The notes under the pieces were generated by a model. The model had not been told where the DNA came from. It saw nothing but the letters and a program-made list of their open reading frames with translations, and did no database searches. This document shows positions 49,680-58,619 of a stretch of 64,000 bases of DNA, piece after piece. This DNA comes from Pseudomonadota bacterium (GTDB lineage: Bacteria > Pseudomonadota > Alphaproteobacteria > Caulobacterales > Caulobacteraceae). The stretch covers positions 310,001 to 374,000 of the forward strand of contig JAIUNU010000002.1 of NCBI GenBank assembly GCA_020161365.1, read 5' to 3'. Made by a program: the position numbers and the translations under genes. Within the stretch, counting starts at the first letter, position 1. The number at the start of each line of letters is the position of its first letter.

Positions 49680-50918
49680 ATGAGCTCGCACGTCTCGACC
49701 TGGACCGCCACGCGCGCCGCCGGCTTGGCGCGTCTGGACGCCTTCCTGCCGCACGCCGGCCCCGCCTACGCCGCGCGGCGCAACCACGCGGTCGCAGCGC
49801 CCACCGTCTCGGGCCTGTCGCCCTATCTGCGCCGACGCATGGTGACCGAGCCCGAGGTGCTGGCGCGCGTTCTGGCGCGCCACGACGAGACGACCGCCGA
49901 GAAGTTCATCGACGAGGTGTTCTGGCGCGCCCACTTCAAGGGTCGGCTTGAGGGTCAGCCCGAGATCTGGACCCGCTACCGCGCTTCGCTCGCCCAAGGC
50001 CAGGCGGCGCTCGACCGCGACGACGCTCTGGCTGGCCGTTACGCCGAGGCGGTTTCCGGTCGCACCGGGATAGACGCCTTCGACGCCTGGATCGCTGAAC
50101 TGGAGGCGACCGGCTATCTGCACAACCACGCCCGCATGTGGTTCGCCTCGATCTGGACCCACACCCTGCAACTGCCCTGGGCGCTGGGCGCAGCGTTCAT
50201 GTACGCGCGGCTGCTGGATGGTGACCCGGCCGCCAACACCCTGTCCTGGCGCTGGGTCGTGGGGCTGCACACGCCCGGCAAGACCTATCTGGCGCGAGCC
50301 GACAACATCGCGCGCTATACCGGCGGACGTTTCGAGCCCCTCGGCCTCGCGGCGGACGCTCCGTCGCTGGAAGAGCCGCCGTTCGTCGCGCCGTGGGCCG
50401 CGCCGACCCTGGACCGCGTCGTTCCGCAAGGCCCGTTCGTGCTGCTCGTCACCGAGGAAGACCTGCACCCTGAAAGCCTTCTGCCGGACGGGGCCGCCGT
50501 GGTGGCGATCCAGGTCGCCGACGCGGTGGAGATCGACCGTCAACCCCGCGCCAGACTCGTTCAGGACTTCGCCCGCCACGCTCTGGACGACGCCGCCGCG
50601 CGCCTCGCTGCCGCGTTTCCTCAGACGCCGGTCCATCGCGGTCCGCTCGACGCCGACACCCTGGCGAACGCCGCCTCGGCCGCAGGGACCACGACGCTCG
50701 CAACCGCCTACGCGCCGATCGGACCCACACGGGACCGGCTGGACGCCCTGACGCCCGCTCTGGTCGGGCGGGGGATCGGCTTGAAGCCCATCGGTCGCGC
50801 CTATGACGCCCTGACCTGGCCGCATGGGCGAGGCGGCTTCTTTGGCCTGAAGAAGCGAATCCCCCGCCTGCTGGACCAGTTCGACCTGCGGCCAAACGCC
50901 CAACCGGCTCTGCTCTAG
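49680..50918 (+). CDS. Photolyase/cryptochrome-like FAD-binding domain protein
   Basis: ATG 49680 has GGAG just upstream and gives 412 residues. Residues about 60-230 read as the FAD-binding domain of DNA photolyases: [35 protein letters not shown] and [20 protein letters not shown]. The usual N-terminal antenna (alpha/beta) domain is absent; the protein instead has a C-terminal domain of about 180 residues that is not recognised. Its activity cannot be assumed to be DNA repair. It follows flgL by 39 bases, with no terminator seen between. Confidence 0.8.
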   Translation: MSSHVSTWTATRAAGLARLDAFLPHAGPAYAARRNHAVAAPTVSGLSPYLRRRMVTEPEVLARVLARHDETTAEKFIDEVFWRAHFKGRLEGQPEIWTRYRASLAQGQAALDRDDALAGRYAEAVSGRTGIDAFDAWIAELEATGYLHNHARMWFASIWTHTLQLPWALGAAFMYARLLDGDPAANTLSWRWVVGLHTPGKTYLARADNIARYTGGRFEPLGLAADAPSLEEPPFVAPWAAPTLDRVVPQGPFVLLVTEEDLHPESLLPDGAAVVAIQVADAVEIDRQPRARLVQDFARHALDDAAARLAAAFPQTPVHRGPLDADTLANAASAAGTTTLATAYAPIGPTRDRLDALTPALVGRGIGLKPIGRAYDALTWPHGRGGFFGLKKRIPRLLDQFDLRPNAQPALL

Positions 50919-50952
50919 CCCTCGCCTCGCAAAATCCGGGTCGAGCCGCTAT

Positions 50953-52182
50953 ATGGCGGCGATGGACCTGGCTTCGATCGATACGCCCCCCGCCCCCGAC
51001 TCCGACACGCTGATCGCGCGCGCGGTCGAGCAGGCGCGCGCCGCTGTCGACCTGCCCGAGGGAACCCGGATCGTCGCGGCCATGTCCGGCGGCGTGGACT
51101 CGACGGTCACTGCGGCGCTGTTGGCCCGCGCCGGCTATGACGTCGTCGGCGTCACCCTGCAGCTCTACGACCACGGGGCGGCGATCTCGCGCAAGGGCGC
51201 CTGCTGCGCCGGCCAGGACATCCTGGACGCCCGCATGGCCGCCGAGCGCATCGGCATCCCGCACTATGTGCTCGACTACGAGAGCCGCTTCCGCGAGCAG
51301 GTCATCGAGGACTTCGCCGACGCCTATCTGCGCGGCGAGACGCCGATCCCGTGCGTGCGCTGCAACCAGACGGTCAAGTTCCGCGACCTGCTGGACGTGG
51401 CCCGCGACCTGGGCGCCGAGGCGATGGCCACTGGCCACTACGTCCAGCGCGGCATGCCGGCCGGGACCAACCGCCCGCAGCTGCGCCGCGCCGCTGATCC
51501 GGCCAAGGACCAGAGCTATTTCCTGTTCGCCACGACGCGTGAACAGCTCGATTTCCTGCGCTTCCCGCTGGGCGGCATGGACAAGCCGACCGTGCGCGCC
51601 GTCGCGGCGGGTCTTGGCCTGTCGATCGCCGACAAGCCCGACAGCCAGGACATCTGCTTCGTGCCCGAGGGCAAGTACACGACCGTCATCGACCGCATCC
51701 GCCCGCAGGGCGCGGAGGCCGGCGACGTCGTGCACCTGGACGGCCGCGTGCTGGGCCGCCACGAGGGCGTCACCCGCTACACCATCGGCCAGCGCCGGGG
51801 CCTGAACATCGCCGTCGGCGACCCGCTGTTCGTGGTCAAGATCGACGCCGACAAGCGCCAGGTGATCGTCGGCCCGCGCGAGGCGCTGCTGACGGCGTCC
51901 CTGACCCTGAAGGAAGCAAACTGGTTGGGCGGCCAGGACAGCCTGGAGGCCGCCGCCGAGGACGGTCAGCGGGTGCTGGCCCGCGTGCGCTCGACCCGTG
52001 AGCCGGTTCCGGGGCGTCTGGATCTGATCGACGGCGCGCTTGCGGTCGTGTTCGACGGCGCCGAAGAGGGCGTCGCGCCGGGCCAGGCCTGCGTCCTCTA
52101 TGATCCGGCCGATCCGGAGCGCGTCCTGGGTGGCGGCTTCATCGCCGGCACGACGCGAGCGCTGGATCTCTCGCTCGCCTAA
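50953..52182 (+). CDS. mnmA: tRNA-specific 2-thiouridylase MnmA
   Basis: ATG 50953 (or 50962) gives 409 residues. The PP-loop reads [16 protein letters not shown], the first catalytic Cys lies in [13 protein letters not shown], the second in [13 protein letters not shown], and the binding motif is [10 protein letters not shown]. MnmA adds sulfur to U34 of tRNAs for Lys, Glu and Gln using ATP. The tRNA-Gln(TTG) in this window is one expected substrate. It sits 34 bases after the photolyase-like gene. Confidence 0.96.
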   Translation: MAAMDLASIDTPPAPDSDTLIARAVEQARAAVDLPEGTRIVAAMSGGVDSTVTAALLARAGYDVVGVTLQLYDHGAAISRKGACCAGQDILDARMAAERIGIPHYVLDYESRFREQVIEDFADAYLRGETPIPCVRCNQTVKFRDLLDVARDLGAEAMATGHYVQRGMPAGTNRPQLRRAADPAKDQSYFLFATTREQLDFLRFPLGGMDKPTVRAVAAGLGLSIADKPDSQDICFVPEGKYTTVIDRIRPQGAEAGDVVHLDGRVLGRHEGVTRYTIGQRRGLNIAVGDPLFVVKIDADKRQVIVGPREALLTASLTLKEANWLGGQDSLEAAAEDGQRVLARVRSTREPVPGRLDLIDGALAVVFDGAEEGVAPGQACVLYDPADPERVLGGGFIAGTTRALDLSLA

Positions 52183-52194
52183 GCGACCGACGGC

Positions 52195-54228
52195 TCAGCC
52201 GGCCTCGCGGCAGAAGTCCCCGCCCCATTCAGCCGCATCCGCCGCGCGGGCGCGCCGGCGACGCGCGGACGACACCGCCTCGCCCGTCAGATAGCCGGGC
52301 ACGGCGTCGGCCGGCATCGGCCGGGCGAAGTGGTAGCCCTGCATCACGGTAGCGCCGAGCGCGGCCACGCGGTCGCGCTGGGCCTCGGTCTCAACGCCCT
52401 CGACCACGCACTCCATGCGCAGGTTGCGGCCCAACTGCAGCACGGTGCGGACGATGTCCTCGCTGGCGGGATTGTGCTCGATGTCCGAGACGAAGCTGGC
52501 GTCGATCTTCAGCTTGTCCAACGGCAGCAGCCGCAGATGGCTGAGGCTGGAGTGGCCAGTGCCGAAATCGTCAAGCGCGGTGCGGACCCCCAAGGCGTGG
52601 AACGCCGCCAGGGCGTCGCGGGCCTGATCAAAGTCGCAGACGATGGCGGTCTCGGTGATCTCGAAATCGATGCGGTGCGGCGCCACGCAGCTTTCCCGGA
52701 CGATGTCGAGCAGCCTCTGAACGTTCTCCATCGAGGCGATGTCGCGAGCCGACAGGTTGATCGACACCCGCACGTCCATCGGCCAGGCGCGCATCTCGCG
52801 CAGCGCCTTGGCGACGAGCAGGCGCGTGATCTCGACGATCTGGCCCGAGCGCTCGGCGGCCCGGATGAAGACGTCGGGACTGATCGGACCGATGTCGGGG
52901 CTGGTCCAGCGCGCCAGCGCTTCCAGCGCCACCGTCCGCTGGCCGACGATGTCGACGAGAGGCTGGAAATGGACGCTCATCTCGCTTTCGAGATCGGCAT
53001 GGCGCAGCGAATGTTCGACCACCGCCATGTCGCGGATCGCCGCTTCGTGGCGCTCGTCGAACACTACGGCCGTGCCCTTGATGCTCTGCTTGGCGTGATA
53101 CAGGGCGTAGTCGGCCCGCTCGAACAGCTGCTCGCTGGTCTCGCCGCCGCTGGGGAACGGACAAAAGCCGATCGAGGCGCCGACCTGGGCGCGGACCCCG
53201 CGCAGGTCGTAGGTCGCGTTCAGCGTCGCGCACAGATCGCGACCCAGTTTGCGCAGCGCGTCCGGCTCCAGCACGGCGTCGATGATCAGGCCGAACTCGT
53301 CGCCGCCCAGCCGTGCCGCCAGCAGGGGCGGACCGTCAAAGGCGGTCAGACGCCGTCCCACTTCGGTCAGCAGGCGGTCGCCGGTAGCGTGGCCGAAGGC
53401 GTCATTGATCGGCTTGAAGTCGTCCAGGTCGATCACCCCGACCACAAAGCCGCCTCCGGACTGGCGGGCGGCGTCCACGCGCGCATCCAGCTCGGCGAAG
53501 TAGCGGCGGCGATTGGGCAGGCCCGTCAGGCTGTCCAGATTGGCGAGACGGTCGTTCTCGTCGCTGAGGCGGCGGGCCTCCTCGGCCTTCTGCAGCAGGG
53601 AGACCCTGGACCGTACAAGGTCGGCGAACTCGCGGTACTGGGTCAGCAGGATGACAATCATAACCGCTGAGACCACGACGATATTGGCCGCCATGGCCCG
53701 GAACACCGGCTCTCCCGTGGCGGCGAAGAACGCGACCATCGAGCCCAGTACGATCACCGTGACCAGGATGGCCGCGCCGCGCAGGTGCATCAGGCAGAAG
53801 ATGCAGGCGATGACGGTGATGGCCATATAGAAGGCCACGTGGCCCCTCTGGTAGGCGTCGCCATAGGGATAGAGCGACAGTGACCATCCCGCGAACAGGG
53901 CGGCCAGGACGCCCGAGGTTTTCAAGGTGCTCGACAGCATCCGAGCGGCTTGATCCGGGTCGACGTCCTCGCCGCCGATCCTCAGCCAGCCGACGCTTCG
54001 GAACGCGCAGACTACGGTAAGAACAGTGGGCAAGCCCATGTTGAGCCACAGCGGCGCGACACCGAGATGGCTGGCGGCGAGGGCGTAGGCGTTACCCAGC
54101 ACCACCACGTACATCAGCGGTACCTGCCAGGAGAGCGCGCGCGCCTGGGCGATGACCAGTTCAGGCTGGTCGCGTCGGATGATGAAGAGACTCGTGAACC
54201 GCTGGACGAGGGTAGAAGCGCCGGACAT
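52195..54228 (-). CDS. Membrane GGDEF-EAL cyclic-di-GMP protein
   Basis: Start at ATG 54228 (MSGASTLVQRFTSLF); the frame opens further upstream but without conserved sequence. The 677-residue protein has a membrane part with about five helices (residues 30-205), then a GGDEF domain with intact AARLGGDEFGLI and an EAL domain with TVALEALARW and DDFGTGHSSLSHL. Both catalytic motifs look intact, so synthesis, degradation or both of c-di-GMP are possible. No inhibitory RxxD is seen five residues before GGDEF. It converges with mnmA. Confidence 0.92.
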   Translation of the reverse strand: MSGASTLVQRFTSLFIIRRDQPELVIAQARALSWQVPLMYVVVLGNAYALAASHLGVAPLWLNMGLPTVLTVVCAFRSVGWLRIGGEDVDPDQAARMLSSTLKTSGVLAALFAGWSLSLYPYGDAYQRGHVAFYMAITVIACIFCLMHLRGAAILVTVIVLGSMVAFFAATGEPVFRAMAANIVVVSAVMIVILLTQYREFADLVRSRVSLLQKAEEARRLSDENDRLANLDSLTGLPNRRRYFAELDARVDAARQSGGGFVVGVIDLDDFKPINDAFGHATGDRLLTEVGRRLTAFDGPPLLAARLGGDEFGLIIDAVLEPDALRKLGRDLCATLNATYDLRGVRAQVGASIGFCPFPSGGETSEQLFERADYALYHAKQSIKGTAVVFDERHEAAIRDMAVVEHSLRHADLESEMSVHFQPLVDIVGQRTVALEALARWTSPDIGPISPDVFIRAAERSGQIVEITRLLVAKALREMRAWPMDVRVSINLSARDIASMENVQRLLDIVRESCVAPHRIDFEITETAIVCDFDQARDALAAFHALGVRTALDDFGTGHSSLSHLRLLPLDKLKIDASFVSDIEHNPASEDIVRTVLQLGRNLRMECVVEGVETEAQRDRVAALGATVMQGYHFARPMPADAVPGYLTGEAVSSARRRRARAADAAEWGGDFCREAG

Positions 54229-54308
54229 GCGCCGGACGATGGTCGGAGAACGGTGAAGTGTTCCCAAATCCAGCCCGCGCGAGACGGGTGACGGATTGTC
54301 GCACCCGC

Positions 54309-54812
54309 CTATTCGGCGGCGATCTTCACCGCGTCGAGCGCCTCGCCCACGGTCGGCGCGGTCAGGTCCTGGGGCCCGGCCCGTTCGATATCCCGACGGT
54401 CCACCACCTGGCCGCAGGCCTCGCAGGCCAGCACCGGATGGAAGGCGCAGCCGCAGGTCTTGTGGGTGAACAGCACCGGAGACTTGTCGCGGCCATAGAC
54501 GTGACGGTCGCCCCACTCGGCCATGGTCAGCAGAACCGGCGACAGGGCCAGGCCCTTCTGCGTCAGCCAGTATTCGTGGCGCGGCGGACGCTCGGAATAG
54601 CGTCGGGTTTCCATCACCCCATGGCTGACCAGGCTCTTCAGGCGCGCGGCCAGGACGTTGCGCGCCACGCCCAGACGTTCCTGCCACTGCTCGAAGCGTT
54701 TCACCCCAGCGAAGGCGTCCCGCAGGATCAGCAGGGTCCACGGATCGCCGACGACTTCCAGGGTGGCGGCGACCGAGCAACGTTCGTTCGTGTAGTCAGC
54801 TGTACGGCCCAT
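54309..54812 (-). CDS. HxlR family transcriptional regulator with a Cys-rich tail
   Basis: ATG 54812 gives 167 residues. The winged helix has SVAATLEVVGDPWTLLILRD and ARNVLAARLKSLVSHGVMETRRY, typical of HxlR/MarR-like regulators. The C-terminal extension holds KTCGCAFHPVLACEACGQ, two close Cys pairs as in a small metal knuckle, uncommon in HxlR proteins. It lies 234 bases upstream of, and divergent from, the thiolase gene at 55047. Confidence 0.82.
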   Translation of the reverse strand: MGRTADYTNERCSVAATLEVVGDPWTLLILRDAFAGVKRFEQWQERLGVARNVLAARLKSLVSHGVMETRRYSERPPRHEYWLTQKGLALSPVLLTMAEWGDRHVYGRDKSPVLFTHKTCGCAFHPVLACEACGQVVDRRDIERAGPQDLTAPTVGEALDAVKIAAE

Positions 54813-55046
54813 GTCGCGAAAGTGCGGCGTTCCGCGAGGGAAAGCAAGAGAGCGTTGCGTTTGAAGATGAACCAGCGTAGGTTTTTTTTCGCAATTGACT
54901 CTCTCGGTTCATTGCCAACTGGCGAGCGGCCCGCTTTTTCGGTGGCGCCGCTCGCCCCTCTCGCATCACGATTCCGCAACCCTCTTGCCTGCTCGAACGC
55001 GATGAGGGCCTATCCCACCCCAAAACAGCTTGAGGGAGCTTGATCC

Positions 55047-56234
55047 ATGTCCGCCGCCGATCCCGTCGTCATCGTCTCCTACGCCCGCACGCCGATGGGC
55101 GGCTTCCAGGGCGCGCTGGGCGGGGTGAAGGCCACCGAGCTGGGGGCCACGGCGGTCAAGGCCGCGATCGAGCGGGCCGGCGTCGCGGGCGACAAGGTCG
55201 AGCAGATCATCATGGGTTGCGTGCTGCCCGCCGGCCTTGGTCAGGCCCCGGCCCGCCAGGCGGCGCTGGGCGCGGGCCTGCCGCTCTCGGTCGAGGCCAC
55301 CACGGTCAACAAGATGTGCGGCAGCGGCATGCAGGCCGCGATCATGGCCCATGACGCCCTCGCGGCCGGCAGCGTCGACGTCGTGGTCGCCGGCGGCATG
55401 GAGAGCATGACCGGCGCCCCGTACCTGATGTCCAAGCACCGGGCCGGCGCCCGTATCGGCCACGACCAGATGTGGGACTCCATGTACCTGGATGGCCTGG
55501 AAGACGCCTACACCCCCGGCAAGCTGATGGGCGCCTTCGCCGAGGACAGCGCCCAGACCTACCAGTTCACCCGCGAGGCCATGGACGACTACGCCACCAA
55601 GGGCCTGATGAAGGCGAAGACGGCGGTCGAGAGCGGCGCCTTCAAGGCCGAGATCACCCCGGTCAGCGTCGTCACCCGCAAGGGGACCGAGGTGGTCGAC
55701 ACCGACGAGCAGCCCGGCAAGGCCGATCCGGCCAAGATCCCCACCCTGCGCCCGGCCTTCAGCCGCGACGGCGGCATCACGGCGGCCAATTCCAGCTCGA
55801 TCAGCGACGGCGCCGCGGCCCTGGTCATGACCCGTGAGAGCGTCGCCAAGGCTCTGGGCCTGCCGATCGTCGCCAAGGTGGTCAGCCACGCCGCCCACGC
55901 CCACGAGCCGGGTCTCTTCACCACCGCTCCGGTGCCGGCCATGCAGAAGGCCCTGAAGAAGGCGGGCTGGGACGTCGCCGACGTCGACCTCTTCGAGGTC
56001 AACGAGGCCTTCGCGGTCGTCGCCATGATCGCCCAGAAGGAGCTGGGCATCCCGGACGACAAGCTCAACGTCAACGGCGGCGCCTGCGCGCTGGGCCACC
56101 CCATCGGCGCCTCGGGCGCGCGCATCCTCTGCACCCTGATCAACGCCCTCCAGTCGCGCGGCGGCAAGAAGGGCCTAGCCTCGCTCTGCATCGGCGGTGG
56201 CGAAGCCACGGCGATGGCGGTGGAGCTGGTCTGA
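55047..56234 (+). CDS. Acetyl-CoA C-acetyltransferase (thiolase)
   Basis: ATG 55047 has TTGAGGGAG upstream and gives 395 residues. The acyl-enzyme Cys is in TVNKMCGSGMQAAIM, the conserved His in NVNGGACALGHPIGASGARI, and the second Cys in SLCIGGGEATAMAVEL. It joins or splits acetyl-CoA units, as in poly-hydroxybutyrate synthesis (PhaA) or fatty-acid and ketone breakdown. Neither phaB nor a beta-oxidation partner lies beside it, so the pathway is open. It may be regulated by the divergent HxlR gene. Confidence 0.94.
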   Translation: MSAADPVVIVSYARTPMGGFQGALGGVKATELGATAVKAAIERAGVAGDKVEQIIMGCVLPAGLGQAPARQAALGAGLPLSVEATTVNKMCGSGMQAAIMAHDALAAGSVDVVVAGGMESMTGAPYLMSKHRAGARIGHDQMWDSMYLDGLEDAYTPGKLMGAFAEDSAQTYQFTREAMDDYATKGLMKAKTAVESGAFKAEITPVSVVTRKGTEVVDTDEQPGKADPAKIPTLRPAFSRDGGITAANSSSISDGAAALVMTRESVAKALGLPIVAKVVSHAAHAHEPGLFTTAPVPAMQKALKKAGWDVADVDLFEVNEAFAVVAMIAQKELGIPDDKLNVNGGACALGHPIGASGARILCTLINALQSRGGKKGLASLCIGGGEATAMAVELV

Positions 56235-56242
56235 GGGCTCAA

Positions 56243-56356
56243 ATCCTCCCCCCGGCGGGGGAGGTGTCGACGCGTCGCGGCGACGGAGGGGGAAGCGGCA
56301 AGATCAACAGGACTTCCCCCTCCCGCTTCGCGCCACCTCCCCCGCTGGGGGGAGGA
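56243..56356. repeat. Palindromic intergenic element, 24-base terminal arms
   Basis: The ends ATCCTCCCCCCGG... (56243-56266) and ...CGCTGGGGGGAGGAT (56333-56356) are reverse complements with one mismatch in 24. An inner pair GGAGGGGGAAG (56285-56295) and CTTCCCCCTCC (56313-56323) is also inverted. It lies just after the thiolase stop and may also terminate transcription. Confidence 0.7.
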
Positions 56357-56391
56357 TCGCAACGCCTCGGCCTCACTCGCGTTGGAGCCCC

Positions 56392-56661
56392 ATGACCGAC
56401 ACCTTCCGACACAACCCCGAACTGTCCCGCTACGAGCTGGAGGTCGACGGCCTGCTGGCCTTCGCCGACTACCAGCGCTCGGGACACCGCCTGGTGATCC
56501 CGCACGTCGAGTCCGACCCCGCCCTGCGCGGCCAGGGCGCCGCCGGCCGGCTGATGGCCAAGGTCGCCGAGACGGCGCGGGCCGAGGGCATGCGGATCGT
56601 CCCGCTGTGCTCCTACGCGGCGGCCTGGCTGAAGCGGAACGATCCGGACCTGATCGCCTGA
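56392..56661 (+). CDS. Small GNAT-like N-acetyltransferase (YjdJ type)
   Basis: ATG 56392 has GGAG 7 bases upstream and gives 89 residues. RYELEVDGLLAFADYQRSG, PALRGQGAAGRLMAKVAETA and CSYAAAWLKRNDP follow the order of the YjdJ-like mini-GNAT family, about 90-100 residues long. Acceptor substrate unknown. It follows the palindromic element and converges with the DUF2306 gene. Confidence 0.82.
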   Translation: MTDTFRHNPELSRYELEVDGLLAFADYQRSGHRLVIPHVESDPALRGQGAAGRLMAKVAETARAEGMRIVPLCSYAAAWLKRNDPDLIA

Positions 56662-56665
56662 CAGC

Positions 56666-57499
56666 TCAGAGCATGTACGGCCCCCACAGGATGACTACGG
56701 CGCCGACGACGCCCAGGGCCGTCAGGATCGTGGCCAGCGCCAGCAGGCCGGCGACCGCATGCTTGGCCCGGGGGCTCACGCCGTCCTGGGCTCTCAGGTA
56801 AAGCTCCAACACCGCCAGCGGCAGCACATAGGCGCAGAGCTGCAACGCGATGTCGGCCGGCCCTGACAGGGTGCGGTCCATGCCCCAGCCCCGCGTCAGG
56901 GGCGCCCAGACCATCAGCGCCACGCGCAGGAACCAGACGCCGTTGACCGCCAGATAGGCCCTCAGCGCCCAGCGCCGATGGACGGCCAACCGCCTCATAG
57001 CGGCCATCCGCCACGCTTGGACGCTGAACCCCAGGATCAAAAAGCCGTTAAGCGACACCAGCCCCGCCGACACCAACGACAGGTAGGTCGGCCGCCCCCA
57101 GGTCAGCCAGAGTCCGCCCATGGCCATGGCGAACGCGGTGACGAAGAACACCCGCCCGGTCCAGCGATGCAGCGCGGGCGCCCTAGACCGGATGACAGGG
57201 ACCAACTGCATAAGTCCGCCCAGGGTGACGACCACGGCCAGCAGCACGTGAACGGCGAACTGCAGGTTCCCCAACGCGTCGCCGGCCACATAGCCCTTGA
57301 TGATCGGCTTGTCGTTCCAGGCGGCCAAGTCGCCCGCCAGGGTCTTGCGGCCATAGTGGGCCAGGATCATCCAGATGAAGGCCGCCTGGCCGATCGCGGC
57401 CACGCAGAACCAGGCCTGGGTGGCGCGCCTCAGCCATAGATCCGCCGCCCGCCGCGCCGCTGCGGGGGCTGCCTGAGTTAAGAGGTCAGTGTCTGTCAT
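56666..57499 (-). CDS. DUF2306 membrane protein
   Basis: ATG 57499 (GTG 57505 is two codons earlier) gives 277 residues with about seven hydrophobic segments. LHRWTGRVFFVTAFAMAMG and MAAMRRLAVHRRWALRAYL, with paired His residues, are the DUF2306 signature, possibly binding a metal or heme. The function is unknown. It lies divergent from the membrane AraC regulator, 139 bases from that start. Confidence 0.8.
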   Translation of the reverse strand: MTDTDLLTQAAPAAARRAADLWLRRATQAWFCVAAIGQAAFIWMILAHYGRKTLAGDLAAWNDKPIIKGYVAGDALGNLQFAVHVLLAVVVTLGGLMQLVPVIRSRAPALHRWTGRVFFVTAFAMAMGGLWLTWGRPTYLSLVSAGLVSLNGFLILGFSVQAWRMAAMRRLAVHRRWALRAYLAVNGVWFLRVALMVWAPLTRGWGMDRTLSGPADIALQLCAYVLPLAVLELYLRAQDGVSPRAKHAVAGLLALATILTALGVVGAVVILWGPYML

Positions 57500-57638
57500 C
57501 GTCACGCGCCGGTCGCTCCTATGTCCGCTCGTCTGGCGACAGGGCGTGAAGCACGCGCAAAGCGGGGTCTTGCCGATTTGGAAATCGGCTATGGATTATC
57601 CCCAGAAGCGTCAGGCCTTGTCCGAGGAGCAGCCGCGC

Positions 57639-58619
57639 ATGCCCTTTCAAATCCAGACCGCGATGGACCGTCCAGGCGGACGCTGGCCCGAGACCTATCT
57701 CTATGGCGGCCTGTTCACGGCGGCGATCATGGCCTTCTGCCTCGCCCAATGGCTTGGCCCGCGACTAGGCCCGGCCTCCGACCTGGTGGCAATCGTGGGC
57801 GACGCGACCTGCGGCTGGTCATGGCTGCTGGTGCGCGCCCTGTTTCAGCAGCGCCGGGCGCAGCGGGCGCGTTGGCCCCTGGTTCTGGTTCTGACACTCG
57901 TGGCGATCGGCGCGCTTCTGCGCGCCTCAGAAGACGCGACCACGCCGCTGTCCCGGATAGCGGAGAACCTGGGCGGACTGATCAGTTCGGCAATGCTGCT
58001 GATGGCGACGCTGGAGCCGCTCAAGGGACTATCCGCGCGGACCCTGCGGGTAGAACGGCGGTTTCGCCTGGCTTTCACTGGCGGCTACGCAGCCCTGCTA
58101 ACCGTATCAGTGCTCTGGGCCAACGGCGCGCCGGCAGCATCCTGGAGCCCCCTCATCAAACCAATCTGCGCGCTCGCCGCCCTGGTCGGGATGGGGATCG
58201 CTATCGCCTATCGCCAACGCCATCCGCTGGAGCCGGTCCGCCCAGCCCGCCAGACACCGCTGCCCGCCAACGCCGAGGACCTAGCCCAGGCGATCGTGCG
58301 GTCTGTGATCGATGAAGGACTTTACGCCCAGCCCGACCTGAGGGTCGCCGACCTGGCCCGCCGCCTGGGCGAGCCCGACTACAAGGTCACCCAGTGCGTG
58401 ACCGGCCCGTTGGGCTTTCGCAACTTCAATCAGATGGTCAACCAAGTCCGCATCGAGGAGGCCAAGCGGCGGCTGGCCGACCCGGCCTTCGACCACCTGC
58501 CGATCCTGACCCTGGCCTACGACTGCGGCTTCGGGTCCATCGGCCCGTTCAATCGCGCGTTCAAGGCTCAGACCGGTACGACGCCGCAGGCGTTTCGCAA
58601 AATCCGCCGGTCGACCTGA
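57639..58619 (+). CDS. Membrane-anchored AraC family transcriptional regulator
   Basis: ATG 57639 (MPFQIQTAMDRPGG) has GAGGAG 9 bases upstream; ATG 57591 in the same frame is also possible. About six hydrophobic helices fill the first about 190 residues, so the sensor part is in the membrane. The C-terminal AraC domain (about residues 220-320) has DLRVADLARRLGEPDYKVTQ and ILTLAYDCGFGSIGPFNRAF. Membrane AraC regulators of this layout (7TM-like plus HTH) exist in proteobacteria. The divergent DUF2306 gene is the most likely target. Confidence 0.83.
   Translation: MPFQIQTAMDRPGGRWPETYLYGGLFTAAIMAFCLAQWLGPRLGPASDLVAIVGDATCGWSWLLVRALFQQRRAQRARWPLVLVLTLVAIGALLRASEDATTPLSRIAENLGGLISSAMLLMATLEPLKGLSARTLRVERRFRLAFTGGYAALLTVSVLWANGAPAASWSPLIKPICALAALVGMGIAIAYRQRHPLEPVRPARQTPLPANAEDLAQAIVRSVIDEGLYAQPDLRVADLARRLGEPDYKVTQCVTGPLGFRNFNQMVNQVRIEEAKRRLADPAFDHLPILTLAYDCGFGSIGPFNRAFKAQTGTTPQAFRKIRRST

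Noticed and set aside
47220..50903. 1227-residue open frame on the minus strand
   Set aside because: Antisense to flgK, flgL and the photolyase-like gene, all well supported. Long antisense frames are expected with very high GC3, and the product has no recognisable domain.
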